Shown: one piece after another, positions 24,540 through 37,167 of the stretch
How positions within the stretch are numbered: position 1 is the stretch's first letter
Layout of the letters: each line of letters opens with the position of its first letter
Assembly: GCA_012934845.2 (NCBI GenBank)
Contig: WNNJ02001903.1
Location: 26,446 to 90,445, forward strand
Direction: 5' to 3'
Length of the DNA stretch: 64,000 nt
Origin: Pomphorhynchus laevis
Taxonomy: Eukaryota > Acanthocephala > Palaeacanthocephala > Echinorhynchida > Pomphorhynchidae
Notes under the pieces: generated by a model
What the model saw: only the letters and a program-made list of their open reading frames with translations
Databases searched by the model: none
What the model was told of the DNA's origin: nothing
Program-made: the position numbers and the translations under genes

Positions 24540-27500
24540 ACTCACGGCATCAGGTTCAGAGGAATATGAGCCCCCTCGGCCTCACCATCGCGCCGCCTTC
24601 CAACTGAACCGTTTAAGGTTTCTCACCACCTAAGAGTCTAGTCGAGGCGAATTATGGTCGGTAATCTCAAAATGAGGAACATGAGAAACCTGAGTTTTTG
24701 CTCTGGAGGATGTACTTTAGAGAAGAAGACTAATCCCGAGATAGCGCAAATACCACCAAAGGCGTACTTGGGTTTTCCCATTAGATGACAGATGCTGGGC
24801 TTGTTTTAGAGCCCACCTAGCTCTCTTCATAATACGTTTAAGTTTATCCTGATCAGCTATCGCTGACAAATTCACCGTAACGGTAAACCTCATATATTTT
24901 ACTCGAGTCGTGAATATATGGAGTTGTTGATGCTGCAAAATGAGGAAGTGTGCAGAAAGTGATATTCTCTTAAGTGTCTGTTTTGGTGGCAGGAGGGCCG
25001 TAATCAACGACAACTTGCGATTTCTCTTAGTTTAAAGTAAGATTGAATGATCTTATAATCTTAAAAATATCCGGCTGATGTCCGAGACTACATTTTTGCA
25101 CTTGCGTCCTGAAAACAGAAATGTGGTATCATCAGCGTATATCACAAGATGATGATCACTTTTAAATGCCTTGAATAGGACAATGGAGCTAGCAATATAT
25201 AAGATAGGAGAAAGTGGGGAGCCTTGAGGCACACCTGTGATAGGGTAGAACTAACGTGCATCAGGGTCGTCATCATAGAAGAATCGCTTGGTATACAGTA
25301 ATACCTCCACCCTATTAACAATTATCGCAGGCAACCCGAGGGATCTGAAAGAGGAAATAATGAAGGGTAGAGAAATCCAGACAAATGCAGCGGAAAAGTC
25401 AAGAAAAACAGCCACAGCAAGCTGATGTCTGTTATCCTGACAAAACTGAAGCACTTCATCAATTGCTGAATGGACTGAGCGGCCTTTGATAAACACGTGA
25501 AACCTCGGTGGGATCAATTACGCCTACTTAAATGATTTCGGATTCTACGCACAAGCGCTTTTTTTGTATATGGAGACGATGGGATTTTGAATCGAAATTG
25601 GCCGCAAGTATTTAAGACATGAAACCGGACAGCCACATATCTTTTTGATCGGCTGTCAAAGGCTGACAAATCCAAAAATATAGTGGAGCGACGGTTTTGG
25701 AGGTGTCTGGAAGTGGCCCCTATTTGTTAACGATATCCGCAACGGATAAATCCCTGCTCCTGAAGTCACCCGAAGGCAGGATTTGTTGGGCAGAAACCGT
25801 GGTTCCATAGCTATGCAGGGCTAGTGACTCCTCCAAAACTTTATCACGGCCTACGCTACCGATCCACCCCAATACTCTCTCCCGTCAACAGATAAAGTTC
25901 TCCTTCTTGAATATCTTCCAGTAGGAAGCATAAGAGGGACTAAGACGAACAATACTCGATCTGGCCCTACTCAGCTAGATATTATATATAGAACTCCAGT
26001 ATTTATTCGAGATAACCTGCCTCAAGGAGGCAGTTAGATTGGGAAGGTGTAGCATATTAGCTAGAATCTTGAGTTATGAAGGTAGGGGTCGGTGATTTAT
26101 GACTAAGATGATCGTTTCTTGTTATGCGGACTGCTGTATTAATCCAACGACCAGTTCTGTCGTTGAAGTCACCGAATAACATGTCGTAGTCATGTTACTA
26201 GTCGTAGCCATGTTACTGTCGTAGCCATGTTGAAATTCACGGTTTTTATAAATCTGCCCCGGCCGGATGTAGATATTGGCTAGGTTGATGCGTTTACTGT
26301 TTTGACAAGTGCTATAACTGAACTAGACATGACAGGACAGGGGAAGTTCAATAAGACAGAGGACCTTAAGGTACATTTAACTATGGTTTAAAGTCTTTGG
26401 GATGAAGAAGAGTGGTGAGGGGTAATGTACAGAGTGAAGTGTGTATATATGCTTTGGGTAAATCGAGTAATGTCCTGGGGGAGACGGATAGACCGCGTCT
26501 CCTGAAGGACTATAACATCAGCCTCTCTACTTGATAGAAGCCTAAGGGCAGAAGCACTTCCTGAATTCAACTGAATGATATTCAGTGAAAGGGGCTCTTG
26601 AGTACTTACCATTGCGAAAGTGTAACCGGAGTGGGACGTCTTCCTCCTTGTTGGAACCAGAGTCGAAAAATCATCCTTTCCACCTCCTGTTCCTAAAAGT
26701 GACGACATTTACTTACTGGTGTTATTTTCATTTTCCTCGGTAAATTTAAAGCACAGATTACGTTTTTATAGGCTAATTTCATAGAGGCTATATTCTAAGA
26801 AAAGACTGTTCGTTTCTTTGATTGGGAAGCCTTCTTTTAATTGTTAACCTTCCTTCCTGAGGGTAAACAAAAGGACTCCGCCAGTTGATTTATCATATTC
26901 TTAATCAAGTTCTAAAAGTGTACCATCAAGGCCCGATTTTTTCTCATCTATGAGTTTGTGGATGTCGGCATCAGACAGCCTGTCTTCTTTGATGGCCGAG
27001 ACAGCCTCCACAAAAAAAGTCGTCGGTCTAGATTTAAGGCACCTGTGTCCCTTTTGATAATCTTTGACATTTTTACATATTTTTGACCACGGGGGGGGTG
27101 TCCCCCCCACTTAGAGCAGTGTGGTTTATCCACGCATATTTTTGAATGAACAGTAGAAATCCCGCACATACCCTACTTCTGGGGTAGGGAACAACCCGAC
27201 GCTAAATGCCGCCCACTGGTAACACTTATTACAGTGGGGGGCGGTTAAGTAGTCGGTCTCAATTAATGAAAAATTAAGGTTGTACCCCAAGAATGGGGTG
27301 CAAGTTGAGATCGGCAGGGATTCACTGGGATGGGGAATCCTTTTTTCCGATTATGAACTAAACGCAAAAGATATTGAATTCTTCTTCTAACATCGATACA
27401 TCTTCGCCGGAGAGGAATGCTGGCATATTGTTAATCTTTAACGTAGCCACGATCGATTTAGACGAATTAGCTGCAAATTTCGAATGCGTGCCATTAAAAT

Positions 27501-27610
27501 ATTTGATATACCCCTCGGCCAGATATGATGTGGCAAAGCATATTTTTATTTCTCCAATAATATTTAACATAGTTGAAGATAATTCTATTTTTGAACAGGT
27601 CAATAAACCT
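24540..27610 (-). mobile_element. Decayed two-ORF LINE A (jockey/R1-like)
   Basis: Read on the minus strand from the high coordinate. 27358-27603: possible ORF1 segment. 27060-27170: zinc-knuckle-like CVDKPHCSK (gag-type ORF1). 26708-26388: start of ORF2 with endonuclease motif IIQLN, then ADVIVLQETRS. About 26150-26200: second endonuclease motif FGDFN-R-GRW. 25520-25250: RT motif A region (GRSVHSAID, VFLDFSAAF). 25230: GVPQGSPLSPIL. 25140: YADDTTFLFSG. 24950-24800: YMRFTVTV, then RARWALKQA. Numerous frameshifts and stops. GC content is well above the surroundings. The order gag, endonuclease, RT is that of jockey/I/R1-type elements; the clade is my inference. Confidence 0.8.
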
Positions 27611-27619
27611 CTTTAGAAA

Positions 27620-28250
27620 GGTGCTAAATAAACTCTGTCTTTCCAGAGGTTCTAATAGTTTAATAACCACTAAGTTAGCTAATTTTGGTAACGGGGGAGG
27701 TTCCCATCAGTAGTGAAATCATAATAAGTCTAAAAACATACATTCTTTACTGCATTTGCTGGAGAATTTAGGATTATTTCGCATTTATTTTATAGCTCCG
27801 ACGTTGTAATGCTGCACATTTTGATTTTTTTAAATAACAATAAACATTTTCATTTATATTCAAAAATCACAGTCGCCTTCATTTCATCGTTATATCAAAT
27901 TAACTATACATGCACAAGCTTATCGGTGCTTTAAAGTAATCAAGAGCTACAAGCAAAATCGAGAAGCAATTGAAAAACAAGAAGAAGAGTGTACTAAATC
28001 TTTCAAGCAAATTTTTAGCTGACGATATTAACAACGATAACACGACGGGACGATCATACACACAAACGAAACAAGGAATTTATGAATTTATATCTGAAAG
28101 TAGTAAATATTCGGTAATTTCTTCTAACGGGAATTAATGCTATGGAATGGAGGTTAGTAATTATAAAGGTCAGAATGTCCTTGTAGAACTGCCTCCAACC
28201 AAAAAGTTGGCCAATTTAGTCGAAGTTAAATAATCTTCCCTAATGAAACT
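27620..28250. other. Spacer between LINE remnants
   Basis: Mixed composition with no recognised gene. Short coding-like runs on the plus strand at 27950-28060 (Lys/Glu-rich) could be from an element but carry no motif. Confidence 0.35.
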
Positions 28251-28254
28251 AGAG

Positions 28255-29610
28255 GACTCCTACAAAACATTACTCAACAACATCAATTTCTTGACAAGAA
28301 AAATCAAATAATATACCAGATTTTTGCTGCCAACCACTGGTCCGGATGTTGGGTCGTGGAAGCAGTGCACAAACCAAACTACTCCAGACATTGCAATCCT
28401 GGACGACAGACCAGAGTTCTCTTTCAGATAGCCCAAGGCAGTCTTCGGCCAGTTTTGAGATTTGATATCACCACCGGTTTCGAAGTCTATCGAGGAAGGC
28501 GATCCGTAGACATCCTCAGGAAGTGTCCTAGCCACCTCAGCTAACTTTCTTCGATGTAGGGAAGCAGTGACTTTATTCCGAGTTCATCCCAGATTATCGA
28601 ATTCCTAACCTTATCTCTATGGCTAAGACCGGCCACACCGCGAAGGAGCCTCATTTCGTTCGCCTGTATCCCAGATATTATCCTTTCGGTCATAGCCTAA
28701 AGCTCATGACCATAGGTTAAGATAGGAAAGAATATTGCGTGGTAAACCGAAAGCTTCGTAGGAAGACTTATTTCTCGCTTCACCACGACATACCTGAACA
28801 AAGAACGCGTTGCTGCATTAGCTGCACAAATTAGTTTCTCAATCTCGCTGATGTGCATGCCGTCACTCGAAAACAATACCCAAGATACTTTAAATCTTCA
28901 ACATCAGAAAGAATTCTTTACCCAATCCGGATTGACATCGGCACCTGAATCCGTTACAAATACATAGAGAGAGTCTTGGAGGAACTAACCAACATCCTTG
29001 CAGCTTAGCATTCCATCGTGAATCGATCTAGTCGGCATCGTAAGTCTTCAGAACAAGAAGCCAACAAAACAACGTCATCTGCAATAAGCAGAGATGGTAT
29101 CCTGATGGAACCGAACTGAAGACCGACATCCGTCAGAACAGCCCGTCTCAAAATTTTATCCATGTAAACAAGGAACAAAAGTGGAGACAAAAGACAACTC
29201 TGACGAAGCCCTACGCCTACTGAAAATGATTCATACTTCCTACCTAGAACGGGAACACAACACATACTTTGTTCATAAAGAGAAGCCACAGCTACCCGAA
29301 GATAGTGTGGTGCTCCTGGCTCTCTTAGTACCTCCCACAACCTCTCTTGCGGAACTCGGTCAAATGCATTCTCCAAATCTACAAAGCACATGTAGACCGG
29401 TTGAGCGAACTTCCAAGACATTTCAATAATAATTGAGAGAGTAACGAGCTGATCCGTAGTTCCACGATTTTGAATCCCACAAGGAGAAATACCTGAAGAA
29501 ATCAATCAATTAACCTCTCCTACGGATCTGCATGTGTTCAAGATCCTTCTAACAACTGCTACATGGACGCAGTAATCATGCTTATTGGCATTCACCTAGC
29601 AGAAATCCTT
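28255..29610 (-). mobile_element. Decayed LINE B, reverse transcriptase and C terminus
   Basis: Minus strand. RT frame 29505-29005 has RGTTDQLVTL, motif A VYMCFVDLENAFDRVP, motif B VGLRQSCLLSPLLF and motif C LLIADDVVLLAS (first residue changed from the usual F or Y). The C-terminal part lies at about 28560-28330 with LRWLGH-like and CLGLSERELWSVVQDC-like blocks. The pattern CFVDLE-AFDRVP with LADDVVLLAS is that of a widespread animal LINE group different from LINE A and from the RTE at 60.8 kb. The copy is frameshifted several times and lacks its 5' endonuclease. Confidence 0.75.
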
Positions 29611-29639
29611 AAATCATATAAAAATAATTAGGGTCAACA

Positions 29640-31440
29640 ATAAAGAATTTACTCACAACGGTTTTTTCTGAGCCATTTGTCACACCCGCTTCCATAAACC
29701 TTGACGAAACGACAAGCTTCCTCGGGGACACCGAAGATAAAACTTATGAAGGAAAAATATAACTGGTCAAAAGAGGAGGGAAATGATGAGAACTCTTTAG
29801 CTGACTCCAATTTTAATACCGTAGGTGGAAGATATGCATTTGTTGTTGGTTCCAGTAGTAAAAAGGCCATATTTCCCTCTGCTGAGCCCAACTAGGCGGA
29901 TTGTCTTTCTCACTCGTAAGCCAACGCTATGGTTAATAATCGAGCCCTTTTCTCACTAAATCTTTTTTATGGAATTCGCGAGTTGCTTATTCTCTATGTC
30001 TTCTATCAGCTCGCGACACATATGTAATAGTCCTTCAGGAAACTAGATCGATCCGGTCTCCCTAGAATATTACTCGGTTATACTACAACAAATTTCTACC
30101 CACTCTATTATGTACATAACACACCTCACTTTTCCTCATCTCAAGGGCATTTAACCTCAGTTAAGAGCGACTTAAGGTCTTCCCGATTACTAAACTACTC
30201 TTGCTCTCCCTTCCTTGTTTAGCTATAACACTTTGTAAGGACGGTAAACACATCAGTATAGCCAATATCTACTATATTCGGCAGGCAGAAAATCACAAAA
30301 ACCGTGACCTTATGAATCGTATATTAGGTAGCAGCTATGACATGTTACTAGGTGATTTCAACCACAAGGCTGGTCGTTGGATTAAAGCCGCAGTTCTCAC
30401 AGACAGGAACAAATATCTTGTTAAATTACCACAATCCGCTATCTTTCATTGCACAACAACTAATTAACTCCTTGACATTTTACTGCTATATGAGAAGTGG
30501 GTGCTAAAGCATGTTCACATTGAGCAATCGCGCCAACAACTGTCTACCTTACGTGACCTACTTCGCTGGCGATTAGAGGAAGATACCCTACTAAAGAGAA
30601 GATTCCATTTTATTCTAATAAGAATAGACATCTTTCAGGCAGCGATCAGACTCTTCCCTGTTGTATCAAATGCGAATTTTACCAATTCAACTTCTTCCTC
30701 TCTTGGCAAGCTACCAGGATTCTTTCAGCTACCTACAAAAGTCGCATTTTCAATCACACTCTGTCAAAACTCAAGGTCCTATCAAAATTGATACAACTTC
30801 GCCATCTCTCTGCTACCTTCAGACGACTTGCTTAACAGAATATTGAAGTTCTAGTTATAGACTCCAACTGAGCAGGAATATGGTGAACGTACATTGCCTT
30901 AACCCTTCTTTATCCACTTTTGGGAAGATATTCAAGAAAGCTAAGCTTGCCAGCTGGAAGTAGAATGTAGGATGTTATATTAGGAAATTATACCTTGATA
31001 TATGTTACTGGTCCTTCTTAACTTTCCTATATTGCAGGTGGTTGTTTTTCATAACACCCTTTCATCCAAGAAAAATCTTAAGATACTAGCAATATCATCT
31101 ATTTCCTTTATTATGAATAACCAACCGATCCCTGTTTGTACACATTGAGTAAGATACCTGGGGTTTTACATCACGGTTAGATGGACTGCCAGATCTGTCT
31201 TGAATAGGTTACGAGTATCCTGAAGGGATCTAGATGGGCTTTGAAACGGGCTTTTTATGTCGTTAAGAAGAAGTTCTCTTTTTTAACTTCTCATGTCGAG
31301 AATACCGTGCGCACCAATTAAGCCTTAACGTATGCGAAAGACTGATAGCTCGGATCGTAAAGTGACGCGTTGGCGTCAACTGGTGAGAACTTATACAACT
31401 TCATCGATTTTAGAAAACTTCAAGATGAAGAAATTTGATT
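29640..31440 (+). mobile_element. Second, inverted copy of LINE A
   Basis: Plus strand. VIVLQETRSIR near 30025, YDMLLGDFN-KAGRW near 30340, FWEDIQE near 30920, VRYLGFYITV near 31155 and KGSRWALKRAFYVV near 31220 each match the corresponding place in the LINE at 24540-27610. The polymerase core is heavily decayed. Open frames of 60-109 residues here are remnants or shadows. Together with the minus-strand copy and LINE B between them it forms a large inverted cluster. Confidence 0.7.
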
Positions 31441-31534
31441 AATGACATTTTATTTTTATTAACTACATTTCTTATTAGGTGCACGTTTCTATTTGTATTA
31501 AGAAAATCGATTATTCTTCTTGTTTTTCTTTAGC

Positions 31535-32428
31535 GTTTCTTCCGTGTAGGGACAGAATCCGGGGCGTATTACAGTTTTTCCCGTGACTGGGCGTATTACA
31601 GTTTTGTAAATGTTCGAATTCAGTCGGTGTTTTATCTTCGGATCGCAACGAATACATGTAACTGACCGCCACTTCATCCAGGCTGCATTTATTCGAGAGG
31701 AGACTTATGCAAATAGTTACCCTCTACAGTATGGTTGAGCCAAGGTATTTGAACGCATTTGTTCGGTGCAGCGTGTGCTTTTCAAACTTTAGTGACCTAT
31801 CATCATCCATAAATGTGATCAGGTTTTCTGTTTTACGCGCGTTCAGGCTTAGACCGGACTGTTTGAATAGATTTTCCCAACTATTTATTTGTTGCTGGAG
31901 GTCCTATTTATCTACGGACGCAAGCTCGACTTCATCAGCATATAGAATCGTTCACATAAACTACCTGTTTAGATCGTTAGATACCGCATCCATAACGAGG
32001 ATGAATAGTAACGAAGCCAGTGCAGATCCTTCATAAACTCCCACAGTGATAGGGAAATCATCCGTATGTCCCACTGTTGTGCATACCTGACTTGTTGATC
32101 CTTCGTACATTAATTTGACCCACTCGGCATTTCTTCAGTAACTTTGTGGAATCTCAAAGCGTACCAAATAACCTCATGTGGGACCCGATCGAACACTTTT
32201 GCACGATCAAGGAACGCATAATATATAGCTTTCCGTTTTTCTCGATGTTTATCGAGAATGAGGCGAAATGTATGGATAGCATCAATTGTGCCACAGTTCT
32301 TGACAAACCAACATTGATTTGGAGATAGCTTGACTATGTTTCGTATCATATCGTTTATCACGTGTTCCAAAATCTCGAGGGTGTGTGAAATGAGGAGAAT
32401 GGGCGATAATTTGCACAATTGGATTATT
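31535..32428 (-). mobile_element. Decayed RTE copy with internal deletion
   Basis: Minus strand, same family as the intact RTE at 60.8-62.1 kb. The frame 32418-32110 matches its fingers and motif A (NQ-WFVKNCGTIDAIH, then LDKHREKRK and FDRVPHEVIWYALR). The 3' end near 31530-31545 has the same stop-plus-AAGAAGAA type tail. The part between the C terminus and about 31580 is missing relative to the intact copy. Its 5' side runs straight into the R-repeat palindrome at 32430. Confidence 0.8.
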
Positions 32429-32429
32429 A

Positions 32430-32945
32430 TTGTACTTAATTTAACTTGTTTGGATCTGTGAGTTGAAATTCTTCTGGTTGGGGCACGACATTATCTCACA
32501 GGTATTTTCATTATTCTTGATACAGCAAGACGCTACTAATCAAGTTGGTTGGGTCTCATCAGCTGCTGACACATACCTACATTACACGTTTCGACCCTTA
32601 TTATCTGCTTACTCCGTACATTGGTGCTGATCGGATATGAACTTAAGACGTCTGCAGCACTTCCATCGCGCTAAAACACTGATTTGGCCAGCGGATATTA
32701 TAACGTTGGAAACGCGATACAGACGTCCTGAGTTCTAATCCGATCAGCACCAGTTAACGAGTAAGCAGATAATAAGGGTCTAAACGTGAAATGTAGGTCA
32801 GGGTCGGCAGTTCATGAGATCCACCCAGGCTGATTAGTAGCGTCCTGCTGTATCAAGAATAATAACAATACCTGAGAGTATAATGTCGTGCCACAACCAG
32901 AACAATTCCAGCTCACAGATGCAATCAAGTTATGTTTAAAAAATT
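32430..32945. repeat. Head-to-head R repeats forming a ~515-bp palindrome
   Basis: Left part 32433-32730 and right part 32731-32941 are reverse complements along most of their length, and both match the ~395-bp R unit at 37565-38445. Each arm contains the R core (GGGTCGAAACGTG and CTGATGAGACCC in the sense strand). In the left arm the outer pairing GGGTC/GACCC is perfect. The right arm has decayed (TAAAC, TTCATGA). Confidence 0.85.
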
Positions 32946-33204
32946 AACGCAAGTGGCAGTGTGAAAAGTGGTGCTACTAATCAGACAGGGGACACTTGTA
33001 TTAGTGTTAATACAAGTGTATTAACATTAATATGACACTTGTATTAATTTTGCTAATACAAATATTAACTGTTCAGAAATGCTCAAACTACAAAGGATCA
33101 CACAAGATTTATAGTAAGGTATATACAGCTTTTAGAGAATATATACAGCTTGCACAGAGGAAACTAATATTAGTCTAAATTTTTCTTAGAGGTATGTAAA
33201 TTAT

Positions 33205-34020
33205 GAGTTCAAAATGGTAATTGGGGGGGGAAATAGATTAGGAGAACAATTTGTGGCAATGAACTTGAAAAAGCAATGTGCTTGTCATGTTTTGAAAGAA
33301 GAGAGTATTCAGATGGATTTGATTAAAGAATTAAAAGTAATAATAGAGATCTTAAATTGAATAAAATATCTGACTATAATTGCATAAATAATTTATTTAA
33401 CACCAATAAAGTGCGTCCGGAACAGGTAACTTTCTCGTTGAGGAACAGGACAGTTTGTAACAGTACGAATAGGAACAAGAAACAGAGTTTAGCTAAAGTA
33501 TATAGGCCACAATTTAAAATTAATAAAACAGGTGATTTAAAAATATGGTCATGAAATAATGCGTCGCTAAGTATTTTTTACTTCGAGGATGGATCATATA
33601 TGGGCGTTCTTCTACTACAATAAGCAAAATAAGGTTAGGAGCTTGTGAGCAAACTCGGACAAATAATAGAGGGGTATGTGGTGTTTCATAATGGAATGAG
33701 CAATGAGTTAGCTATATGCACTTGCATAAGAAAGATATTTTTCCCAACACAGGTTTTCTCAGTTATTAAAGAGTTGGGAAGTACTCCGCGATATTATCAT
33801 CGACGAGGGTTATTTTATCAAATTTATCATTCGAACAAATTACACAAAATGCAGAGGATATTATGTGATGCAAAGTTATCAGGAAGTGTAAAGCTAGTTG
33901 ATGATTTGGAGTTGCCAATTTTATCTATACAATGTGAGGATAAAGTTAAATTTTTCCAAGGTCTGGCCAAGTATTGGAGGCAATCGTGGCAAACTGTTAA
34001 AGGTTCCGCGTAACCTATTA
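33205..34020 (+). pseudogene. Unrecognised broken coding region
   Basis: Three consecutive plus-strand open stretches in different frames (about 33213-33359, 33357-33554, 33645-34013) with protein-like composition, for example LGEQFVAMNLKKQ, VRPEQVTFSLRN, then ELPILSIQCEDKVKFFQGLAKYW. I do not recognise the family. The pattern suggests an old mobile-element or host pseudogene. It is broken, and I make no attempt to join it. Confidence 0.4.
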
Positions 34021-34533
34021 GGAAATCGAAAACAAAGAGTTGGAATAAAACATACTATTTACCGATGAACCTTTACTGGGAAACTGTCAAAATAACAACT
34101 TTAGCGTCGGATATATTAAAAAGAAAATTAAAAGAATGATACTTGAATTTGTGTGTCAAAAAACTTTGGTACTGCCGATAACATTAGTTGTTAAGGTACA
34201 GGCTCAGTTCCTCTCCAAGCAATGCCTCGATCTTATGTATTTGTATGTTATGTTTTATTATGGGGCGTATAAGCAGATATATTATATTGTATATATTATA
34301 TTTACAATATATTGTATATATTATATCATGTTGTCCAATTCAAGGATCGACTGTTGGATCATTACTGAATTTGGTTTTTATTTTGCATTTGGTGTTTACC
34401 AATTGATTATGTTTAATTAAAGTTTATGCTGTATTTTGGAAACATTCTAAATATCAAGGCCAAAACAAAAATACGACGAAAAACATAATTATGGAAAACT
34501 ATTAAAATTAAACAAAATCATCAATTGCAACAT

Positions 34534-34720
34534 TATTTATTAGTGGAGAGAGTGAAGTAAAATATTTATCAAATCGAATTTTTAATAGCCTACTGCTATC
34601 ATCTTCAGGAGTAAATGTTACAAAATATTTTATAACATTTACTCCTGAAGATGATAGCAGGAGGCTATTGAAAATTCGATTTAATAAATATTTTACTTCA
34701 CTCTCTCCACTAATAAAAAT
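34534..34720. repeat. Foldback palindrome FB2
   Basis: Arms of ~85 bp around a centre near 34627. The outer arms read TTTATTAGTGGAGAGAGTG and its complement. The right arm holds CTGAAGA at 34645-34651, hairpin GATAGC/GCTATT and GAAA at 34670-34673. The left arm has the same order on the minus strand, but the last motif is TAAA. Confidence 0.9.
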
Positions 34721-34724
34721 CCAA

Positions 34725-35760
34725 TATGAGTGAACAATCAATTTATAATATAATTGCAACATTTTTCACTCGCTCCATTAATTTATAACAAATAAATCAA
34801 TGAGTGAACAATCGATTTATCAATAGTTACAAAATATTATAATATTATGAATATTATCACAGAAATTTTATAAGCAGCTCATTATCTTATTTTGATTCAT
34901 ATTTTAAATAATTTAAAATTAAAATAATTTAAAATAATTTAATTCATAATTTAAATAATTTAAAACTATTTTGATTATTTATTAAAATAATCATATTATA
35001 TGTATAATATAATATAATTATAATAATCAAACAATTGAATATAATATAGTATATTATATTATTATGTTAATTGAATCAATTGTATTAATCATATTTTAAT
35101 TATTTAAAAATATTAAATAATTTAATAATACTATCTTGAGTTTAAACAAATTACCGGAAATTATAAAAAATAGCAATATTTAAATACAATGTTTATGTTA
35201 AAAAAATTATGTTTGAACTCGATCATAGTATTTTTGTTTCAATGAAAATAAAGTACACTATAAGTGTGTGTTTTACAAACTTTCACAATAGGCATTACAG
35301 TTCAATATTTGCCAATGGATTTAAATCAAGTTGTTAATTTTAGTAGCGATGCTTTGAAATTTGATATTACGTAATATAAAACTAATTACCATGAAACTAA
35401 ACTTTTAGCATGTTGCTAAAAGAATGCATATCTAAATTTGGAATTAGAACTAAATTATTTAAACGTTTCGCATTCTTTGAATATTACTTAAAATTAAATT
35501 AGGTGTAGCACTCTTTTAAGATAGGAGCCATTTCGGCTCTAAAGCTAATGTAAAATATTATTCAGTTTAAGATAATTCCATAAAGTTCTTAAAAAAGTTA
35601 ATGTTTAAAATATTTTTTAAATATTTTCAGATTTCATAATTCTGTATATCAAAATGACCTTCAATTCCACTGTTTATTATGTAAGTCACAGTGGATTATT
35701 TAAGTAAGACTGATAGCGAGGATTGTCAAAACATAGAAGCAGTAAAAGAAAGCTAAATTA
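34725..35760. other. AT-rich upstream region of the Tyr/Gly-rich peptide gene
   Basis: Short A/T palindromes only; no gene or long repeat seen. Confidence 0.5.
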
Positions 35761-35766
35761 TATATA

Positions 35767-36166
35767 ATGAAGATCCAAATCATTGCTTTTATCGCATTTC
35801 TACTAATAGCATTAATCTGTAACGCCAACCCAGTTGGAGAAAATTATAAAATTGCTAGAAATGTGGATAGATGGTTGGCAGAAGACAAAATTAATGACGC
35901 AGAAGTGTTTAAGTTTATCAAGAATAACAAGATTCCGTCGAAAGTAGTAAGAGGCAAAAGATGTAAGTAGTCATTGATTATTTATGGAACAGAAAAAGCT
36001 AAGATCTAATTTAATTTTAGATTACTGTCTTGACGATTATTACGGATATTACGGATATATGGACCCATTCTTTGGATACGGATACCCCTACTTCGATTAC
36101 GGATACTCGTATCCCTACTACGGGTATCCATACTACGGGTATGGATATTCAGGGTGCTTTTATTAA
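35767..36166 (+). CDS. Secreted Tyr/Gly-rich peptide precursor, two exons
   Basis: Exon 1 is 35767-35962 and exon 2 is 36021-36166, split by a 58-bp intron with strong ends (GTAAGT ... TTTTAG). The spliced product is 113 residues: a signal peptide (about 1-20), a ~40-residue spacer with mixed charge, the site R-GKR at 62-65, then a ~48-residue tail built from GY, GYGYP and PYYGY repeats with single Cys near each end (YYCLDD ... GCFY). GKR is a classic dibasic and amidation-type processing site, so the C-terminal part could be released as a Cys-bridged Tyr/Gly-rich peptide. Such peptides include antimicrobial, structural (eggshell or adhesive) and neuropeptide-like types; which one this is cannot be told from the sequence. 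Confidence 0.75.
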
Positions 36167-36179
36167 AAACAGGTCAGTT

Positions 36180-37080
36180 TAATCTATTAAATCAATTTCA
36201 TCAAGTTCCACTTTACCTTTAGTATGGACAAACATATTCAACCATATCCAATCGTCATTATGACTTTCTTCGCTATTCAACTTTTAAAGATTTAGCTTTT
36301 AAAGTTTTAAGAAAACTTTTCTTTGTCTAGACAGCCTTTTTTGTCGGATTTTAAAATGAATCTAACCTTGTTATGCTCGTTTGATTTGCAATATTTGATG
36401 GGATCTTATTGTAAATGATTAAATTTGTGAATGGCCAACTTCAATGGAACCAAGAATTTATTGAAAAATTTAAGCTTGATGTTTCGACTGCTAATGCCAT
36501 CATTATTAGATTGTTTCTTTTAATAAAATTGTTTCTCCACTAAATTTGTCTTGGATCCCTTTAAATTTCATAATATTCAAAAAGATACATCTTTAATGAC
36601 GTGCTTTTTTTAATTTATGATTGAAAAAGATTTAATCAACTGAATAATTATTAGATCTATTTTACTATATACTTTTTATAAAAATTTGTAAATAAAAAAT
36701 TAAAATGCGATCAAATATAACTTCAAGCATTAATTAATAATCAAATTGGATTAATTAATCTTTATTTGATTAATTATTAATTAATCATCAAACGCATGAA
36801 ATATTTGACGGGCTGTGCTTCTGGAAACTATTTTGTGGTATTTATGAAAACAATCAACTTCTTGCTTTTTGAATTCAGTTTCAAAAAGATTTTGTATACA
36901 ACAAAAGAATAAATATATAAGTATTTCTGGAAATTCTCGAAAATTGTAAAACAATTTTACCTAAAGATGACGGATTATAAAATTTAACGTTTAAAATTTA
37001 ATAAAATTAACTTATAAATTTAATTATTTACATAAACTTATATAATTAAAAACAATTTTGAGTTTATAATTGATAAGAAT
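36180..37080. other. Intergenic AT-rich region
   Basis: A hairpin block near 36485-36525 (minus strand GATGGCATTAGCAGTC then GAAAC) resembles the half-hammerhead modules of the foldbacks but lacks a second arm. No other feature seen. Confidence 0.4.
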
Positions 37081-37084
37081 TTAG

Positions 37085-37167
37085 AATTCACACGAGGTCA
37101 TGAATGGAATCTAAATGATTGTCCTAATGAATTCGAGCAACGACAAAACAGACAATTTAAATTGTAA
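37085..37167 (+). CDS. Possible short terminal exon
   Basis: After an acceptor-like AAGAATTTAG the frame is open for 26 codons to TAA, with non-AT-biased composition (FTRGHEWNLNDCPNEFEQ). No partner exon identified and no family recognised. It could be chance. Confidence 0.25.

Noticed and set aside
27374-27616. 80-residue plus-strand frame
   Set aside because: Opposite strand of the possible ORF1 segment of LINE A; no motif and no splice context.
31707-32036. 109-residue plus-strand frame
   Set aside because: Antisense to the decayed RTE copy; no own motifs.
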